A stretch of DNA of 64,000 bases from Lachnospiraceae bacterium KGMB03038 (GCA_007361935.1 CP041667.1:2260501-2324500); one strand, 5' to 3'. Counted from the stretch's first letter, positions 1-9,936 are shown. A program made the numbers and translations. The notes: generated by a model not told the origin, from the letters alone.

Positions 1-1
1 C

Positions 2-1300
2 TGTAAAGAGCATTTTCCCGGCCACCAGGCCCTTGTCTGCACCCACCCGGACGGGCATAACCACAGCGGCAACATTCATGTGCATATCGTCATAAACAGC
101 CTGCGGATTGAGGAAGTGCCGTTCCTGCCCTACATGGACAGGCCGGCCGATACGAAAGTCGGCTGCAAGCACCGATGTACCGACGCTGCCCTGCGCTACT
201 TCAAATCCGAAGTCATGGAGATGTGCCACCGGGAGGGGCTTTATCAAATCGACCTCTTGAACGGCAGCAAGAACCGCGTCACCGACCGGGAGTATTGGGC
301 GCAGAAAAAGGGACAGGCCGCGCTGGACAAGCAGAACGCCCCCATGATTGCCGATAGTATCACGCCCCGGCAGACCAAGTTTGAAACGAACAAGGAGAAG
401 CTGCGGCAGACCCTACGGAAAGCCCTTGCCACCGCCGCCAGCTTTGACGAGTTTTCCTCTCTGTTGCTGCAGGAGGGTGTGACCGTCAAGGAGAGCCGGG
501 GGCGGCTTTCCTACCTCACGCCGGACAGGACAAAGCCAATTACCGCCCGGAAGCTGGGCGACGATTTTGACCGCGCCGCTGTCTTTGCCGTTTTAGAGCA
601 AAACGCCGCCAGAGCAGCCGAAGCGCCAGCCAGATCCCCCGATCCCCCACGCACCATAAAAGACCGCTTGCAGGTTGCCAGAGCCGAGATAGCCGCCCCG
701 AAACAGGACGGAGTGCAGCGGCTTGTGGACATTGAGCAGAAAATGGCCGAGGGCAAAGGCCGGGGCTATGAACGCTGGGCGAAGATACACAATCTGAAGC
801 AGGCCGCCAAAACGCTGTCCGTCTACCAGCAATACGGCTTTACTTCCCCGGAGCAGTTAGAAGCCGCCGTTGACACCGCCTATCAGAAAATGCGCCAGAC
901 CAGCGGCGAACTGAAAGCACTGGAAACGAAGCTGCAAGGGAAAAAGAAGTTGCAGCGGCAGGTGTTGGCCTACGCCCAGACCAAGGCCGCCCGCGACGGG
1001 CTGCGGGCACAGAAATCCGAGAAAGCCCGCGCCGCATACCGGCAGGCCCATGAGAGCGATTTTATCATAGCCGACGCAGCAGCCCGGTATTTCAAGGCGC
1101 ATGGCATTACCAAGCTGCCCGCCCGGAAAGCGTTGCAGGCCGAGATCGAGCAGCTTATCTCCGAGAAAGACGGCCTGTATAACACCTATCACGAACAGAA
1201 ACAGCGGTTCAAGGAGTTGCAGACCGTCAAGCGGAACATCGACCAGATTTTGCGCCGGGACGAGCCGCACCGCAGAAAGGAGCAGAGCCATGAGCGATAA
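2..1300 (+). CDS. Relaxase/mobilization nuclease, 5' part missing (element A)
   Basis: The reading frame is open from base 2, so the gene starts before the window. The visible product matches the C-terminal 80% of the complete 539-aa relaxase of element D (42881-44500). The first visible residues hold the metal-binding histidine cluster H-PDGHNHSGNIHVH of HUH relaxases; the catalytic Tyr region lies upstream of the window. The remaining ~350 residues are a charged, coiled-coil-rich tail. Relaxases nick oriT and pilot the strand into the recipient. The stop overlaps the VLP gene by 11 bp, suggesting coupled translation. Confidence 0.9.
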   Translation, partial: CKEHFPGHQALVCTHPDGHNHSGNIHVHIVINSLRIEEVPFLPYMDRPADTKVGCKHRCTDAALRYFKSEVMEMCHREGLYQIDLLNGSKNRVTDREYWAQKKGQAALDKQNAPMIADSITPRQTKFETNKEKLRQTLRKALATAASFDEFSSLLLQEGVTVKESRGRLSYLTPDRTKPITARKLGDDFDRAAVFAVLEQNAARAAEAPARSPDPPRTIKDRLQVARAEIAAPKQDGVQRLVDIEQKMAEGKGRGYERWAKIHNLKQAAKTLSVYQQYGFTSPEQLEAAVDTAYQKMRQTSGELKALETKLQGKKKLQRQVLAYAQTKAARDGLRAQKSEKARAAYRQAHESDFIIADAAARYFKAHGITKLPARKALQAEIEQLISEKDGLYNTYHEQKQRFKELQTVKRNIDQILRRDEPHRRKEQSHER

Positions 1301-1676
1301 CCTGCCCCACATGGACTACCGCCAGCACCGGCGGGCGCGGCGGCTGGTACATGAGTGCTGTAACTACGATGAGGGGAACTGCCTGCTATTGGACGACGGG
1401 GAGCCTTGCGTGTGCGTCCAGAGCATTTCCTTTTCCCTCATGTGCCACTGGTTCCGTGTGGCTGTCCTGCCCCTTGACGGGGAGCTGGCCGCAGCCCTCT
1501 TGTGCCGGGGAAGCCGGAAACGGTGTGCCGTCTGCGGGGCGGCCTTTGTCCCCAAATCCAACCGGGGAAAATACTGCCCCGACTGCGCCGGGCGCATGAA
1601 GAAAATCAAAGCCGCCGAGAGAAAGCGGAAACAAAGGCAGAGATGTCACGCTTTAGAGCCTTTCAAACCCGCATAA
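1290..1676 (+). CDS. Cysteine-rich VLP-domain protein (element A)
   Basis: 128 aa, start ATG inside the end of the relaxase gene. Many cysteines in two clusters: an N-terminal ECC-N-YDEGNCLLLDDG-CVCVQ block and a C-terminal zinc-ribbon-like CAVCG...CPDC, followed by a very basic tail. This is the family annotated as cysteine-rich VLP protein in Clostridia conjugative and mobilizable elements; function unknown, DNA or metal binding is inferred from the ribbon. Nearly identical in length to the D copy (42505-42891), and a third relative is in element B (15450-15818). Confidence 0.85.
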   Translation: MSDNLPHMDYRQHRRARRLVHECCNYDEGNCLLLDDGEPCVCVQSISFSLMCHWFRVAVLPLDGELAAALLCRGSRKRCAVCGAAFVPKSNRGKYCPDCAGRMKKIKAAERKRKQRQRCHALEPFKPA

Positions 1677-1691
1677 ATCAAGGCTTTTTTC

Positions 1692-2543
1692 GTGGGTGTC
1701 AAAGGGTACGCGATACATTTATCCTTTTCCCCCGGAAACGGCGTTTTAATGCGTGACAATACGCCAAAATCAACCCGAACACAGGGAGGTGATCCTATCG
1801 CTGATTATATCAGGGCAGACACGCGGCTGCCCGCCTATCTGCCGTATCCCCGTTTCCTGCTGAAAATGGAGATTTCACAGACCGCCAAGCTGCTGTATTC
1901 GCTGCTGTTAGACCGTTCCACCCTCTCCCAGAAAAACAAGTGGCTGGACGACGAGGGCAGGATTTATATTATCTATCCCATCGCGGAGATAGCAGAAATA
2001 CTGGATAAAGGCAGCACCACCATCAAGGGGGCGCTTAATGAACTGGACACGGCGGGGCTGTTGGAACGGGAACGGGGCGGCTTCTCCGCACCGAACCGGC
2101 TTTATGTCAAAGTACCGCCAGTGCCACAGGTACAGTTTTCAGACCAACTGATGGCCGGAAGTCCGCCCCTCATAGAGCCGGAAAACCGTCCTACTGATGG
2201 TCAGAAAACCGACCTTATGATGGTCGGAAAACCGTCCCCTAACCAAACTACTATAAACAACCTTACAGAGAGCCAAACAAAGGGAGTGAGTGGGGGGCCG
2301 TCCGCGCCCTATGGCCGATATGGAAATATTTTTCTGTCACAGACCGAATACGACGAGTTGCAGGCAGAGTACCCTGACAGGCTGGAACGGTTCATCGAGG
2401 AAATGAGCCGCTACCTTGCCGCCAACGGGAAAAGCTACCAGAACTATGCCGCCGCCCTGCGGATATGGGCGGGGAACGACAAAAAGGAAGCCCCTAAAAA
2501 GGGCATACCAGACTACTCATGCAAGGAGGGCGAGAGTTTATGA
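1692..2543 (+). CDS. Replication initiator protein A (RepA_N-type), element A
   Basis: The N-terminal half carries the RepA_N winged-helix signature (YLPYPRFLLKMEISQTAKLL... then helix-turn-helix around the KGSTTIKGALNELD stretch); the C-terminal half is a separate helical domain. It probably starts copying of the excised circle. The start is uncertain: GTG at 1692 (weak AAGG before it), ATG at 1749 (absent from the D copy), or ATC at 1797, which sits 6 nt after a strong GGAGGT at 1785-1790 conserved in both copies. The TTATGA junction overlaps the next gene. The middle of the gene contains iteron-like repeats. Confidence 0.85.
   Translation: MGVKGYAIHLSFSPGNGVLMRDNTPKSTRTQGGDPIADYIRADTRLPAYLPYPRFLLKMEISQTAKLLYSLLLDRSTLSQKNKWLDDEGRIYIIYPIAEIAEILDKGSTTIKGALNELDTAGLLERERGGFSAPNRLYVKVPPVPQVQFSDQLMAGSPPLIEPENRPTDGQKTDLMMVGKPSPNQTTINNLTESQTKGVSGGPSAPYGRYGNIFLSQTEYDELQAEYPDRLERFIEEMSRYLAANGKSYQNYAAALRIWAGNDKKEAPKKGIPDYSCKEGESL
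2151..2236 (+). repeat. Iteron-like repeats inside repA (candidate replication origin, element A)
   Basis: Four imperfect copies of a unit like GATGGTCGGAAAACCGTCC start near 2151, 2173, 2196 and 2219, about 22-23 bp apart. Rep genes of the RepA_N family often hold their own origin repeats in mid-gene, so these are likely Rep-binding sites. The same repeats exist in the D copy (about 41945-42030, opposite strand). Origin function is inferred. Confidence 0.55.
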
Positions 2544-3382
2544 AGAATGAAATCAACGCGGTTTTGGAGAATATGACGACCACCATCCCGGAGCCGGAGG
2601 ACTACACCGGCGAGGACGGTTTACTGTACTGCGGCAAGTGCCGCAAGCCGAAAGAAGCCTATTTTGCGCCGGATAAGGCCGCTATCTTCGGGCGCGACCG
2701 CCACCCGGCAGAGTGCGACTGCCAGAGAACCGCCCGCGAGGAACGGGAAGCCGCCGAAAAGCGGCGCAGACACCTTGACACCGTGGAAGAACTGAAACGC
2801 CGGGGCTTTACCGACCCCACCATGCGGGACTGGACTTTCGAGAACGACAACGGCAGGAACCCGCAGACCGGGCTTGCCCGCCGGTATGTGGAGCATTGGG
2901 AAGATATGCGGACAGACAATATCGGCTGCCTGTTCTGGGGCGGCGTAGGCACCGGCAAAAGCTACCTTGCAGGCTGTATCGCAAACGCCCTCATGGAGAA
3001 AGAAATCCCCGTCCGCATGACGAACTTTGCTCTTATCCTCAATGACCTTGCCGCCAGCTTTGAGGGGCGCAACGAGTACATTTCCCGCCTTTGTCGTTAT
3101 CCGCTGCTGATCCTTGACGACTTCGGCATGGAACGCGGGACGGAATACGGGCTGGAACAGGTGTTCAATGTGATTGACAGCCGTTACCGCAGCGGCAAGC
3201 CGCTGATCGTCACGACCAACCTTACGCTGGACGACCTGCACAACCCGGAGGACACCGCCCATTCCCGGATTTATGACCGCCTGCTTTCCATGTGCGTCCC
3301 GGTACGCTTTACCGGCGACAACTTCCGGCAGGAAACCGCCAAGCGGAAAATGGAGAGCATGAAGAAACTGATTACCGACTGA
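2540..3382 (+). CDS. DnaC/IstB-like AAA+ ATP-binding protein (element A)
   Basis: 280 aa. An N-terminal Cys cluster (CGKCRKPK ... CDCQ) precedes an AAA+ core with Walker A GGVGTGKS and Walker B LLILDDFG, as in DnaC/DnaI helicase loaders. Start ATG 2540 is chosen because AAGGAGGG lies 9 nt upstream and it overlaps the repA stop (ATGA); an upstream in-frame ATG at 2519 lacks a ribosome site. Next to repA it probably loads the host replicative helicase at the element's origin. Same length as the D copy. Confidence 0.9.
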   Translation: MKNEINAVLENMTTTIPEPEDYTGEDGLLYCGKCRKPKEAYFAPDKAAIFGRDRHPAECDCQRTAREEREAAEKRRRHLDTVEELKRRGFTDPTMRDWTFENDNGRNPQTGLARRYVEHWEDMRTDNIGCLFWGGVGTGKSYLAGCIANALMEKEIPVRMTNFALILNDLAASFEGRNEYISRLCRYPLLILDDFGMERGTEYGLEQVFNVIDSRYRSGKPLIVTTNLTLDDLHNPEDTAHSRIYDRLLSMCVPVRFTGDNFRQETAKRKMESMKKLITD

Positions 3383-3396
3383 AAGGAGTATTGCCT

Positions 3397-3591
3397 ATGG
3401 CAGATAACAAGCAGCACGACACCCGCACCACCCGCCGCCCTGACTGTGTGACGGAAATCCGCATGGGCAATTCCGTCCTTGTCGTGTCCGGCTATTTCAA
3501 GAAAGACACCACAACCACAGCCGCCGACAAAATGGCGCGGGTACTGGAAGCGGAAGCCGCTGCTACACAGGAGCCGACTTATCCGGCGTGA
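3397..3591 (+). CDS. Transposon-encoded TnpW-family protein (element A)
   Basis: 64 aa, ATG 7 nt after AAGGAGT. The core VTEIRMGNSVLVVSGYF-KDTTTTAADKMARVLE fits the TnpW family of small proteins found just before serine recombinases in Tn4451-like elements; a role in excision is suspected but not established. The last gene of the repA-dnaC-tnpW run. The D copy is 40596-40784. Confidence 0.8.
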   Translation: MADNKQHDTRTTRRPDCVTEIRMGNSVLVVSGYFKKDTTTTAADKMARVLEAEAAATQEPTYPA

Positions 3592-3655
3592 ACCGGGGCA
3601 TGGAAAAGCGGCCATGCCAGGGAGCATGACCGCTGGAACGAAAATCGGAAGTGCT

Positions 3656-3856
3656 TTAGCAATTCTTAATCTCATTCTCTATAAAATAATTTGCAATTTC
3701 AAAGGCTTTTATTCTTCTCTTTGCCAATGTGATTTGTGATTTATAACGCTCGGAATTATCCTTTGATTCAAATGTTTTTACTGTTTCTCTTAGCTTGTGC
3801 AGAGTTGAATCAATTTGCCTTTTGGCCGCGGTTAATTCATCTATTGTATACTTCAT
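3656..3856 (-). CDS. Conserved small helical protein, unknown function
   Basis: 66 aa on the opposite strand to its neighbours, start ATG 3856 with AAAGGAG just upstream. The sequence is charged and helical (TIDELTAAKRQIDSTLHKL...). It lies in a segment of about 400 bp between tnpW and the recombinase that element D lacks, so it is an accessory insertion specific to A. No function can be assigned; a longer in-frame start at 3988 has no ribosome site. A/T-richer than its surroundings. Confidence 0.65.
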   Translation of the reverse strand: MKYTIDELTAAKRQIDSTLHKLRETVKTFESKDNSERYKSQITLAKRRIKAFEIANYFIENEIKNC

Positions 3857-4022
3857 GTTTTCTCCTTTAACTTCTGATTTTTTTGTTAAATCAGAGTATA
3901 CCACGGAGTTATGAACTTTTCTACTGCAAATATGGGACGACAACCCATACCATAAAAATCGGAAAATTGAAAAGCTGTAAAGAAGCAAATTTAACGCTTT
4001 TGCCGCTGTACAGCCCCCGCCG

Positions 4023-4047
4023 TTCCGTGGTACAATGAAACCACGGA
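4023..4047 (+). promoter_or_regulatory. Perfect inverted repeat upstream of recombinase
   Basis: TTCCGTGGT-acaatga-ACCACGGAA lies 35 bp before the recombinase ATG. The same dyad is kept upstream of the D recombinase (40515-40546). Conservation in an otherwise drifting intergenic region suggests an operator or an mRNA hairpin controlling recombinase expression. Confidence 0.6.
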
Positions 4048-4051
4048 ATAG

Positions 4052-5948
<1,897 letters not shown>

Positions 5949-6025
5949 TAGTCCTCCTTTCCGACAGCCGAATAAACAGGTATAATGTGTTGCTATCATT
6001 ATACCATATCCCGCCGCCTAATGCA

Positions 6026-6199
6026 CTACTCGGACGCTAAAAATCCCGGATTTCCGGGCTTTTTCTGCAAATCCTTTACAATGAGTTTCTCAATCTTTTT
6101 ATGGATTGTATCGGTTGCCTTTTCACTCGGCAACGCTTGAACAAGATAGGTGATTTTCCCTATTTTGCGTTCGGTTGTAATTGTCTGTTTTTTATCCAT
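6026..6199 (-). CDS. TnpW-like small protein (element B)
   Basis: 57 aa, ATG 6199 after AAGGAGG. The pattern TTERKIGKITYLVQ...SEKATDTIHKKIEKLIV resembles TnpW proteins. It sits just upstream of and in line with the integrase, as TnpW does in A and D, suggesting a role as partner or regulator of excision. Assignment rests on pattern and position only. Confidence 0.6.
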   Translation of the reverse strand: MDKKQTITTERKIGKITYLVQALPSEKATDTIHKKIEKLIVKDLQKKPGNPGFLASE

Positions 6200-6657
6200 T
6201 AGAAAAACCTCCTTTTCCTGTATGGATAAACTATATTCGTCAAAAGGCAAAAACGGGCGGTTGTTAGCTGCAACCTCACGGGAGTTTCACCCCGGCCCAT
6301 GCTTATGGGTGCGCCGCGCAATACTTTGAGGGTGTTCAACGCGGGAGTATCATTGTGCCGCCTTGTATGTCGTCGCCCACAAGCTGCTAAACCTGTTTTA
6401 CGGCGCGGTAGTTCTCGCTCGGCTTTTCCCCTATGGGGAAAAGCTGTCATGGCGTACCCGCCGACTGGCTCGGTACAGACGGAATGTACCCGTTTGCCTG
6501 TTATGCTGCGCACCAAAGGCCGCTTTCTTTGTCAAAGAACAATAGGCTTTGTCGGCCTGCAAAAGCACATCAACAGCGGATATGCTTTTGCGGAACGACA
6601 AATAGCCCATAACGGGAAGCGTGGAAAGGGGACACGCTCCCCGCATGGGCTAAAAGA
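6200..6657. other. Intergenic region, no gene recognised
   Basis: About 460 bp between the TnpW-like gene and the HTH_16 gene. Short open frames here lack ribosome sites and family resemblance. One clear dyad is GCTTTTCCCC-tat-GGGGAAAAGC near 6421-6444, possibly a terminator or operator. Nothing else is supported. Confidence 0.4.
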
Positions 6658-6900
6658 TTATCCTACATGAAAAGCAAGGGTGCGGGTAATAAGGCGCACT
6701 TGCAGCCTGTTACGCATTTCCTCGTCCACATAGGAATAGGTATTGCCCGCGTCGTCTTTCAGCGTGCGGGTACAAAGTTTCGCTATGTAACCCTCGTAGT
6801 GCTTCAAGATCGCGCACATGGCGGTTGTGTCGCCGTTTGCCGCTGCGGAAATGACAGGGAACGGCAACAGATTTTCAGACTTCCTAACGGTATTCATCAT
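6658..6900 (-). CDS. HTH_16-type helix-turn-helix protein (element B)
   Basis: 80 aa, start ATG 6900 after GGAGG. Fits the short HTH_16 proteins paired with sigma-like genes in Tn916/Tn1549 regulation modules (PVISAAANGDTTAMCAILKHYEGYIAKLC...). It overlaps the 3' end of the sigma-like gene by 17 bp, so the two are co-translated. Element D has an equivalent pair (45575-46187). Likely helps control excision or transfer genes. Confidence 0.75.
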   Translation of the reverse strand: MMNTVRKSENLLPFPVISAAANGDTTAMCAILKHYEGYIAKLCTRTLKDDAGNTYSYVDEEMRNRLQVRLITRTLAFHVG

Positions 6901-7321
6901 CTGCTTTTCCCTCCAAATACTGTTTGATTTTCGCAAGCGCGGATTTCCTGTGCCGGAAAACCGTCGTGCGTACAACATTCAGCAGTTCGCCAATTTCCGC
7001 GTCGCTCATATCCAAGAAGTAGGACAAAAGGATAATGTCGCGTTTCCTTTCGGGCAAAGCGTTAAGGGCTTCGGCAAGCAGTTCATTTTTGACGAGTACA
7101 TCAAAGCCGGACACTTGAAAACGGAAATAATCGCTTTCGTATTCGTCCGTTGTGAAAAGCTGCGCGAGTTCGCTTTCGCTCAAATCCGAAAAAGTAACTT
7201 CGCGTGCTGCGCGTTTCGCAAGAGTGCGGCGGTGGCTTTTCGCTTCGCCGACCAAAGTTTTCTTTGCTAATGCGTCGTACTGATGTTGTATTCTTTCCTT
7301 GTCGGAAGAAGATAGCTCCAT
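6884..7321 (-). CDS. Sigma-70 region 4-like regulator (element B)
   Basis: 145 aa, start ATG 7321, 8 nt after AGGAGG. The C-terminal half has the sigma region 4 pattern: ERKRDIILLSYFLDMSDAEI followed by GELLNVVRTTVFRHRKSALAKI, a helix-turn-helix. Such Tn916 Orf7-like proteins regulate conjugative transposon operons. Partner of the HTH_16 gene. Confidence 0.8.
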   Translation of the reverse strand: MELSSSDKERIQHQYDALAKKTLVGEAKSHRRTLAKRAAREVTFSDLSESELAQLFTTDEYESDYFRFQVSGFDVLVKNELLAEALNALPERKRDIILLSYFLDMSDAEIGELLNVVRTTVFRHRKSALAKIKQYLEGKADDEYR

Positions 7322-7451
7322 AGAGTTCACCTCCTTCCCGCGTGGAGTAGAGGACGGGAGTTAAGGGCTTGTCCTCTCTGCCCCTTTCGCTCCGTACCCG
7401 TTCGGGAGATGGCTCTTGAGTGCGCTTTTCAGAAAAAAGTTGAAAAAAGCA

Positions 7452-7484
7452 AAATGCGCCCGTCCGCAAGACGCGGACGGGCGC
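7452..7484 (-). terminator. Strong hairpin upstream of the sigma-like gene
   Basis: 12-bp perfect stem GCGCCCGTCCGC / GCGGACGGGCGC (7456-7467, 7473-7484) with a 5-nt loop, followed by ATTTTGC on the minus strand. It probably stops leftward transcription arriving from the methyltransferase cassette. It is the main recognisable element in the 7322-7720 gap. Confidence 0.6.
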
Positions 7485-7720
7485 AAAGGAAATGTAAGCA
7501 GTAGCTAAATGTATTGACAGTTCACATTCATAGCCGGAATATCCCGCTTGCGGAGCATAGCTTTTTTTGACCGCAAAGCATTAGGCGGGTTACAGTAAAT
7601 AAAAATGGACACGGCGATACCTCCCCGATACCGCCGTATCCTTAAAAAAGGGCGACTTTAATACACTACCCGCAATCCATTCTATAATAGGGAACAGCGG
7701 CTTTTGCGCAATATTAAATA

Positions 7721-7767
7721 AAAAAGCCGATAACACATAGGTTTTTTGACCTAATGCGTTATCGGCT
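7721..7767 (-). terminator. Intrinsic terminator of the Cfr/RlmN-like gene
   Basis: Stem AGCCGATAAC (7725-7734) with GTTATCGGCT (7758-7767), followed on the minus strand by a run of T, 28 bp after the stop codon of the methyltransferase gene. Confidence 0.85.
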
Positions 7768-7794
7768 CTGCGTCTATGCGTCTGGCACTTTTAA

Positions 7795-8778
7795 TCATTT
7801 TTTTTTGAATTTATTATATGTGTTAGCTAACTGTCCACAAGCCGCGTTAATCTCTCTGCCATGAGAAACTCTCATAGTAACTTCAAGTCCTGCTTGCTCT
7901 AATTGATGTTTGAATGCAACTATTTCCCGTTTCTGTGGTGCTTTAATTCTTGAATTGCTTGTTGGGTTGTATTGTAACACGTTAATCATAACTTTTTTGC
8001 CCCGAAACCATTTTGCAAGTTGTCTTACATCTGAGGGCCGGTCATTTATACCCGGTAAAAGCAAATACGCAAAGACAATTTTGCGATTATGCCTTTCAGA
8101 ATAGGATAAGGCTTGCTTAACAACATCTTCAATAGCATATATGCGCATGTGAGGAATAATACGATTTCTTGCAGATTGTGTTGCTGCGTGTAAAGATATT
8201 GTCAACTGAATTTTAAGATGTTCCTCGCGCAATTTTTTTAATTGATCGACCGGACCAACTGTTGATATGGTAATGCCGTCGGTTGGAAAGTTGAGCCCAT
8301 ATCTATCTCGGAGAATATGGATTGCTTTTATCAAGTTGTCATAATTGAATAAAGGCTCTCCCATACCCATAAAAACGATACGGTTTACTTTTCGACGCAA
8401 CAATATAATCTGTTGTACGATTTCTGACGATGTTAGATTACGAACAAAGCCATTTCGCCCGGACTCACAAAAAATACAACCAACAGGACAACCGACTTGT
8501 GTGCTCACGCAAACAGTTCCACCATCTCGCCGCTTGATAAAAACCGTTTCAATGTATTTGTTGTCTTTCAGTTCGTAAACATACTTTTCAGTATCACTGC
8601 TTTTGCAAATATTTTTTACCAACATTGATAGATTTTTTTTGCGTGGTAATTGCTTATATAATTCTTCATATAAGGCTTTTGCTTCATTCTCGCCAATAAC
8701 TTCCGACATTTCTTTGTAAGTAAATCCGTATGGATCATTCCGTACTTCCGCAGGCGTATATTTAGGTAAACGTTTCAT
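7795..8778 (-). CDS. Radical-SAM 23S rRNA methyltransferase, Cfr/RlmN family
   Basis: 327 aa. The radical-SAM motif CxxxCxxC is at Cys97, 101 and 104; MGMGEPL, the SLHA segment and the C-terminal catalytic AACGQL (Cys314) are all in place. RlmN makes C2-methyl-A2503; Cfr makes C8-methyl-A2503 and gives PhLOPSA resistance. AYLLLPGIND and NVLQYNPT resemble Cfr, MGMGEPL resembles RlmN, and the N-terminus is unlike housekeeping RlmN, so the exact activity is open. A/T-rich compared with element B, has its own promoter, leader peptide and terminator, and shares a transcript with a Cys-rich KTR gene: an acquired cassette, probably resistance. Confidence 0.85.
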   Translation of the reverse strand: MKRLPKYTPAEVRNDPYGFTYKEMSEVIGENEAKALYEELYKQLPRKKNLSMLVKNICKSSDTEKYVYELKDNKYIETVFIKRRDGGTVCVSTQVGCPVGCIFCESGRNGFVRNLTSSEIVQQIILLRRKVNRIVFMGMGEPLFNYDNLIKAIHILRDRYGLNFPTDGITISTVGPVDQLKKLREEHLKIQLTISLHAATQSARNRIIPHMRIYAIEDVVKQALSYSERHNRKIVFAYLLLPGINDRPSDVRQLAKWFRGKKVMINVLQYNPTSNSRIKAPQKREIVAFKHQLEQAGLEVTMRVSHGREINAACGQLANTYNKFKKK

Positions 8779-8794
8779 TTTTATATCCTTTCTT

Positions 8795-8980
8795 CTAAAT
8801 AATAAAAGTTTGTTTTTCTGTATTTTTGATTACAATCTCTAATTTTTCTACATCAATGATATGCGTCAATTTGCATTTAGGGCAGAAAAGAGGAAAATCT
8901 TTTAATACAGTATTATGAAATACTTGAACTCTCGTCTTTCCGTTACAAATCGGACATTTTATCCAATATTTTTTAAGCAT
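8795..8980 (-). CDS. Cysteine-rich KTR-domain protein
   Basis: 61 aa. Two zinc-knuckle pairs, CPICNGKTRV and CPKCK, in the order of the Cys_rich_KTR family, small proteins often found next to resistance genes on mobile elements. Start ATG 8980 has AAAGGACGAG upstream. It is 16 bp before the Cfr/RlmN-like gene and 24 bp after an attenuator-type terminator, so both genes share inducible control. Function unknown. Confidence 0.8.
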   Translation of the reverse strand: MLKKYWIKCPICNGKTRVQVFHNTVLKDFPLFCPKCKLTHIIDVEKLEIVIKNTEKQTFII

Positions 8981-9003
8981 TATATTTCACTCGTCCTTTT
9001 TAC

Positions 9004-9050
9004 ACAAAAAAATGCAGGTCAATCCTCAACATGAGCATTGACCTGCATTT
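9004..9050 (-). terminator. Attenuator terminator before KTR and Cfr/RlmN-like genes
   Basis: 14-bp perfect stem AAATGCAGGTCAAT (9010-9023) with ATTGACCTGCATTT (9037-9050), followed by TTTTTTTG on the minus strand. It lies between the promoter/leader peptide and the first structural gene, so transcripts must read through it to reach the methyltransferase. Fits transcription attenuation. Confidence 0.85.
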
Positions 9051-9130
9051 ATAATGCACAGAGCAGTACAACAAAACTAAGGCATAGCTTGCACTATGTC
9101 TATACTATATCTATACGTCGTTAGTTTTTT

Positions 9131-9222
9131 GTATAGCATCCGCAAAATAAGCATGACAAAAAAGCCCATGTTGAAAATGGGAAAATCCTTTTTTTCAATG
9201 CTTATCTAATACGCATGCTATG
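9131..9222 (-). promoter_or_regulatory. Leader RNA with long-range stem overlapping the leader ORF
   Basis: The leader-ORF segment (9198-9221, with ATGCTTAT and ATGCTAT) is complementary to 9133-9154 (ATAGCAT, ATAAGCAT), enclosing a small CCCAT/ATGGG hairpin followed by a T run (9165-9181). A ribosome stalled on the leader codons would open this stem. A further GCATAGC/GCTATGC pairing between the leader and about 9075-9085 could form an alternative structure. Confidence 0.65.
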
Positions 9223-9228
9223 CAACAT
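9202..9228 (-). CDS. Leader peptide MLHSMRIR, macrolide-arrest type
   Basis: Eight codons (MLHSMRIR, stop) with AAGGAGG just upstream. The ending R-I-R is the +x+ motif (Arg/Lys-x-Arg/Lys) at which macrolide-bound ribosomes stall; it closely resembles the ErmD leader start MTHSMRLR. It lies 36 bp downstream of a consensus promoter and upstream of the attenuator, so it probably senses macrolide-class drugs and induces the KTR and Cfr/RlmN-like genes. Confidence 0.8.
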   Translation of the reverse strand: MLHSMRIR

Positions 9229-9256
9229 AAACGCCGCCTCCTTTTACATAAATTTT

Positions 9257-9285
9257 ATTTTATCAGAAAATCAGTCTACTGTCAA
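9257..9285 (-). promoter_or_regulatory. Sigma-A promoter of the KTR/Cfr-RlmN cassette
   Basis: -35 TTGACA (9280-9285), 17-bp spacer, -10 TAAAAT (9257-9262) on the minus strand, directly ahead of the leader peptide. Confidence 0.85.
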
Positions 9286-9378
9286 TACACAACAGGAAGT
9301 ATTTAACCTAATGATATGAATTGTGTGGACATATCCAAAAAGAAAGGTGAACTGTAAAATGTAACAGGGTGAATGAAA

Positions 9379-9735
9379 ATGGCAAAAAGACCCGTACCAT
9401 TGTACGACTTTAAGGCTTTCGGGGCAGCTATAAAAGCCGCGAGAAATGAATACGGCGAGAGCCGCAAAAAGGTAAGCGACGAGTTATATATTTCCCCGCG
9501 CTACCTTGCGAATATCGAGAACAAGGGACAACAGCCGAGTTTACAGGTATTCTATGACCTTGTAACCCGGTATCATATTTCGGTAGATCAATTTTTCTTC
9601 CCGAACAGCAATGCGGAGAAATCCACCGGGCGGCGGCAGCTTGACGCGCTGCTGGACGGTATGAGCGATAAAGGCATACGGATTGTAACCGCAACAGCAA
9701 GGGAGATAACGGAAGTCGAAAAAGCAGAGGATTAA
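9379..9735 (+). CDS. XRE-family helix-turn-helix regulator (element B)
   Basis: 118 aa. HTH in residues ~10-65 (FGAAIKAARNEYGESRKKVS...ISPRYLANIENKGQQPSLQ), then a short tail. ATG 9379 is preferred over ATG 9373 because AGGGTG then has a 7-nt spacing. It is the first rightward gene before the oriT candidate, mobC and relaxase and probably regulates transfer or excision of B. Confidence 0.85.
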   Translation: MAKRPVPLYDFKAFGAAIKAARNEYGESRKKVSDELYISPRYLANIENKGQQPSLQVFYDLVTRYHISVDQFFFPNSNAEKSTGRRQLDALLDGMSDKGIRIVTATAREITEVEKAED

Positions 9736-9850
9736 CCTCACAATATGAGAAATCGGGAGATTGCAGCGCATGGCGGCTGCAATCTTTTTTTGCGTCCAAA
9801 ATCAAAGGAACGCGCAACAAATACCGCCTTTCGGTGGGGGTATGGAGTAG

Positions 9851-9925
9851 ATAGCAAGCACAGCAAACGAGTACCCGTTTGCGGAAAATGCTTGTTGGGA
9901 TAATCCCAAACCCTTATACCGAAAG
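9851..9925 (+). other. Candidate oriT of element B
   Basis: Just upstream of mobC lies CTTGTTGGGATAATCCCAAA with the dyad TTGGGA/TCCCAA at 9895-9909, followed by ACCC. The same layout (TTGTTGGGGA...TCCCCAAACCC) is upstream of mobC in element D. A nearly identical inverted copy is at 15345-15457. Position, dyad and recurrence support an oriT; no nick has been shown. Confidence 0.6.
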
Positions 9926-9936
9926 GCGGTGCGGAA

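Noticed and set aside
6200..6657. Rightward 123-aa and leftward 105-aa frames
   Set aside because: Both lack ribosome sites and overlap each other; typical noise in a G+C-rich intergenic region.
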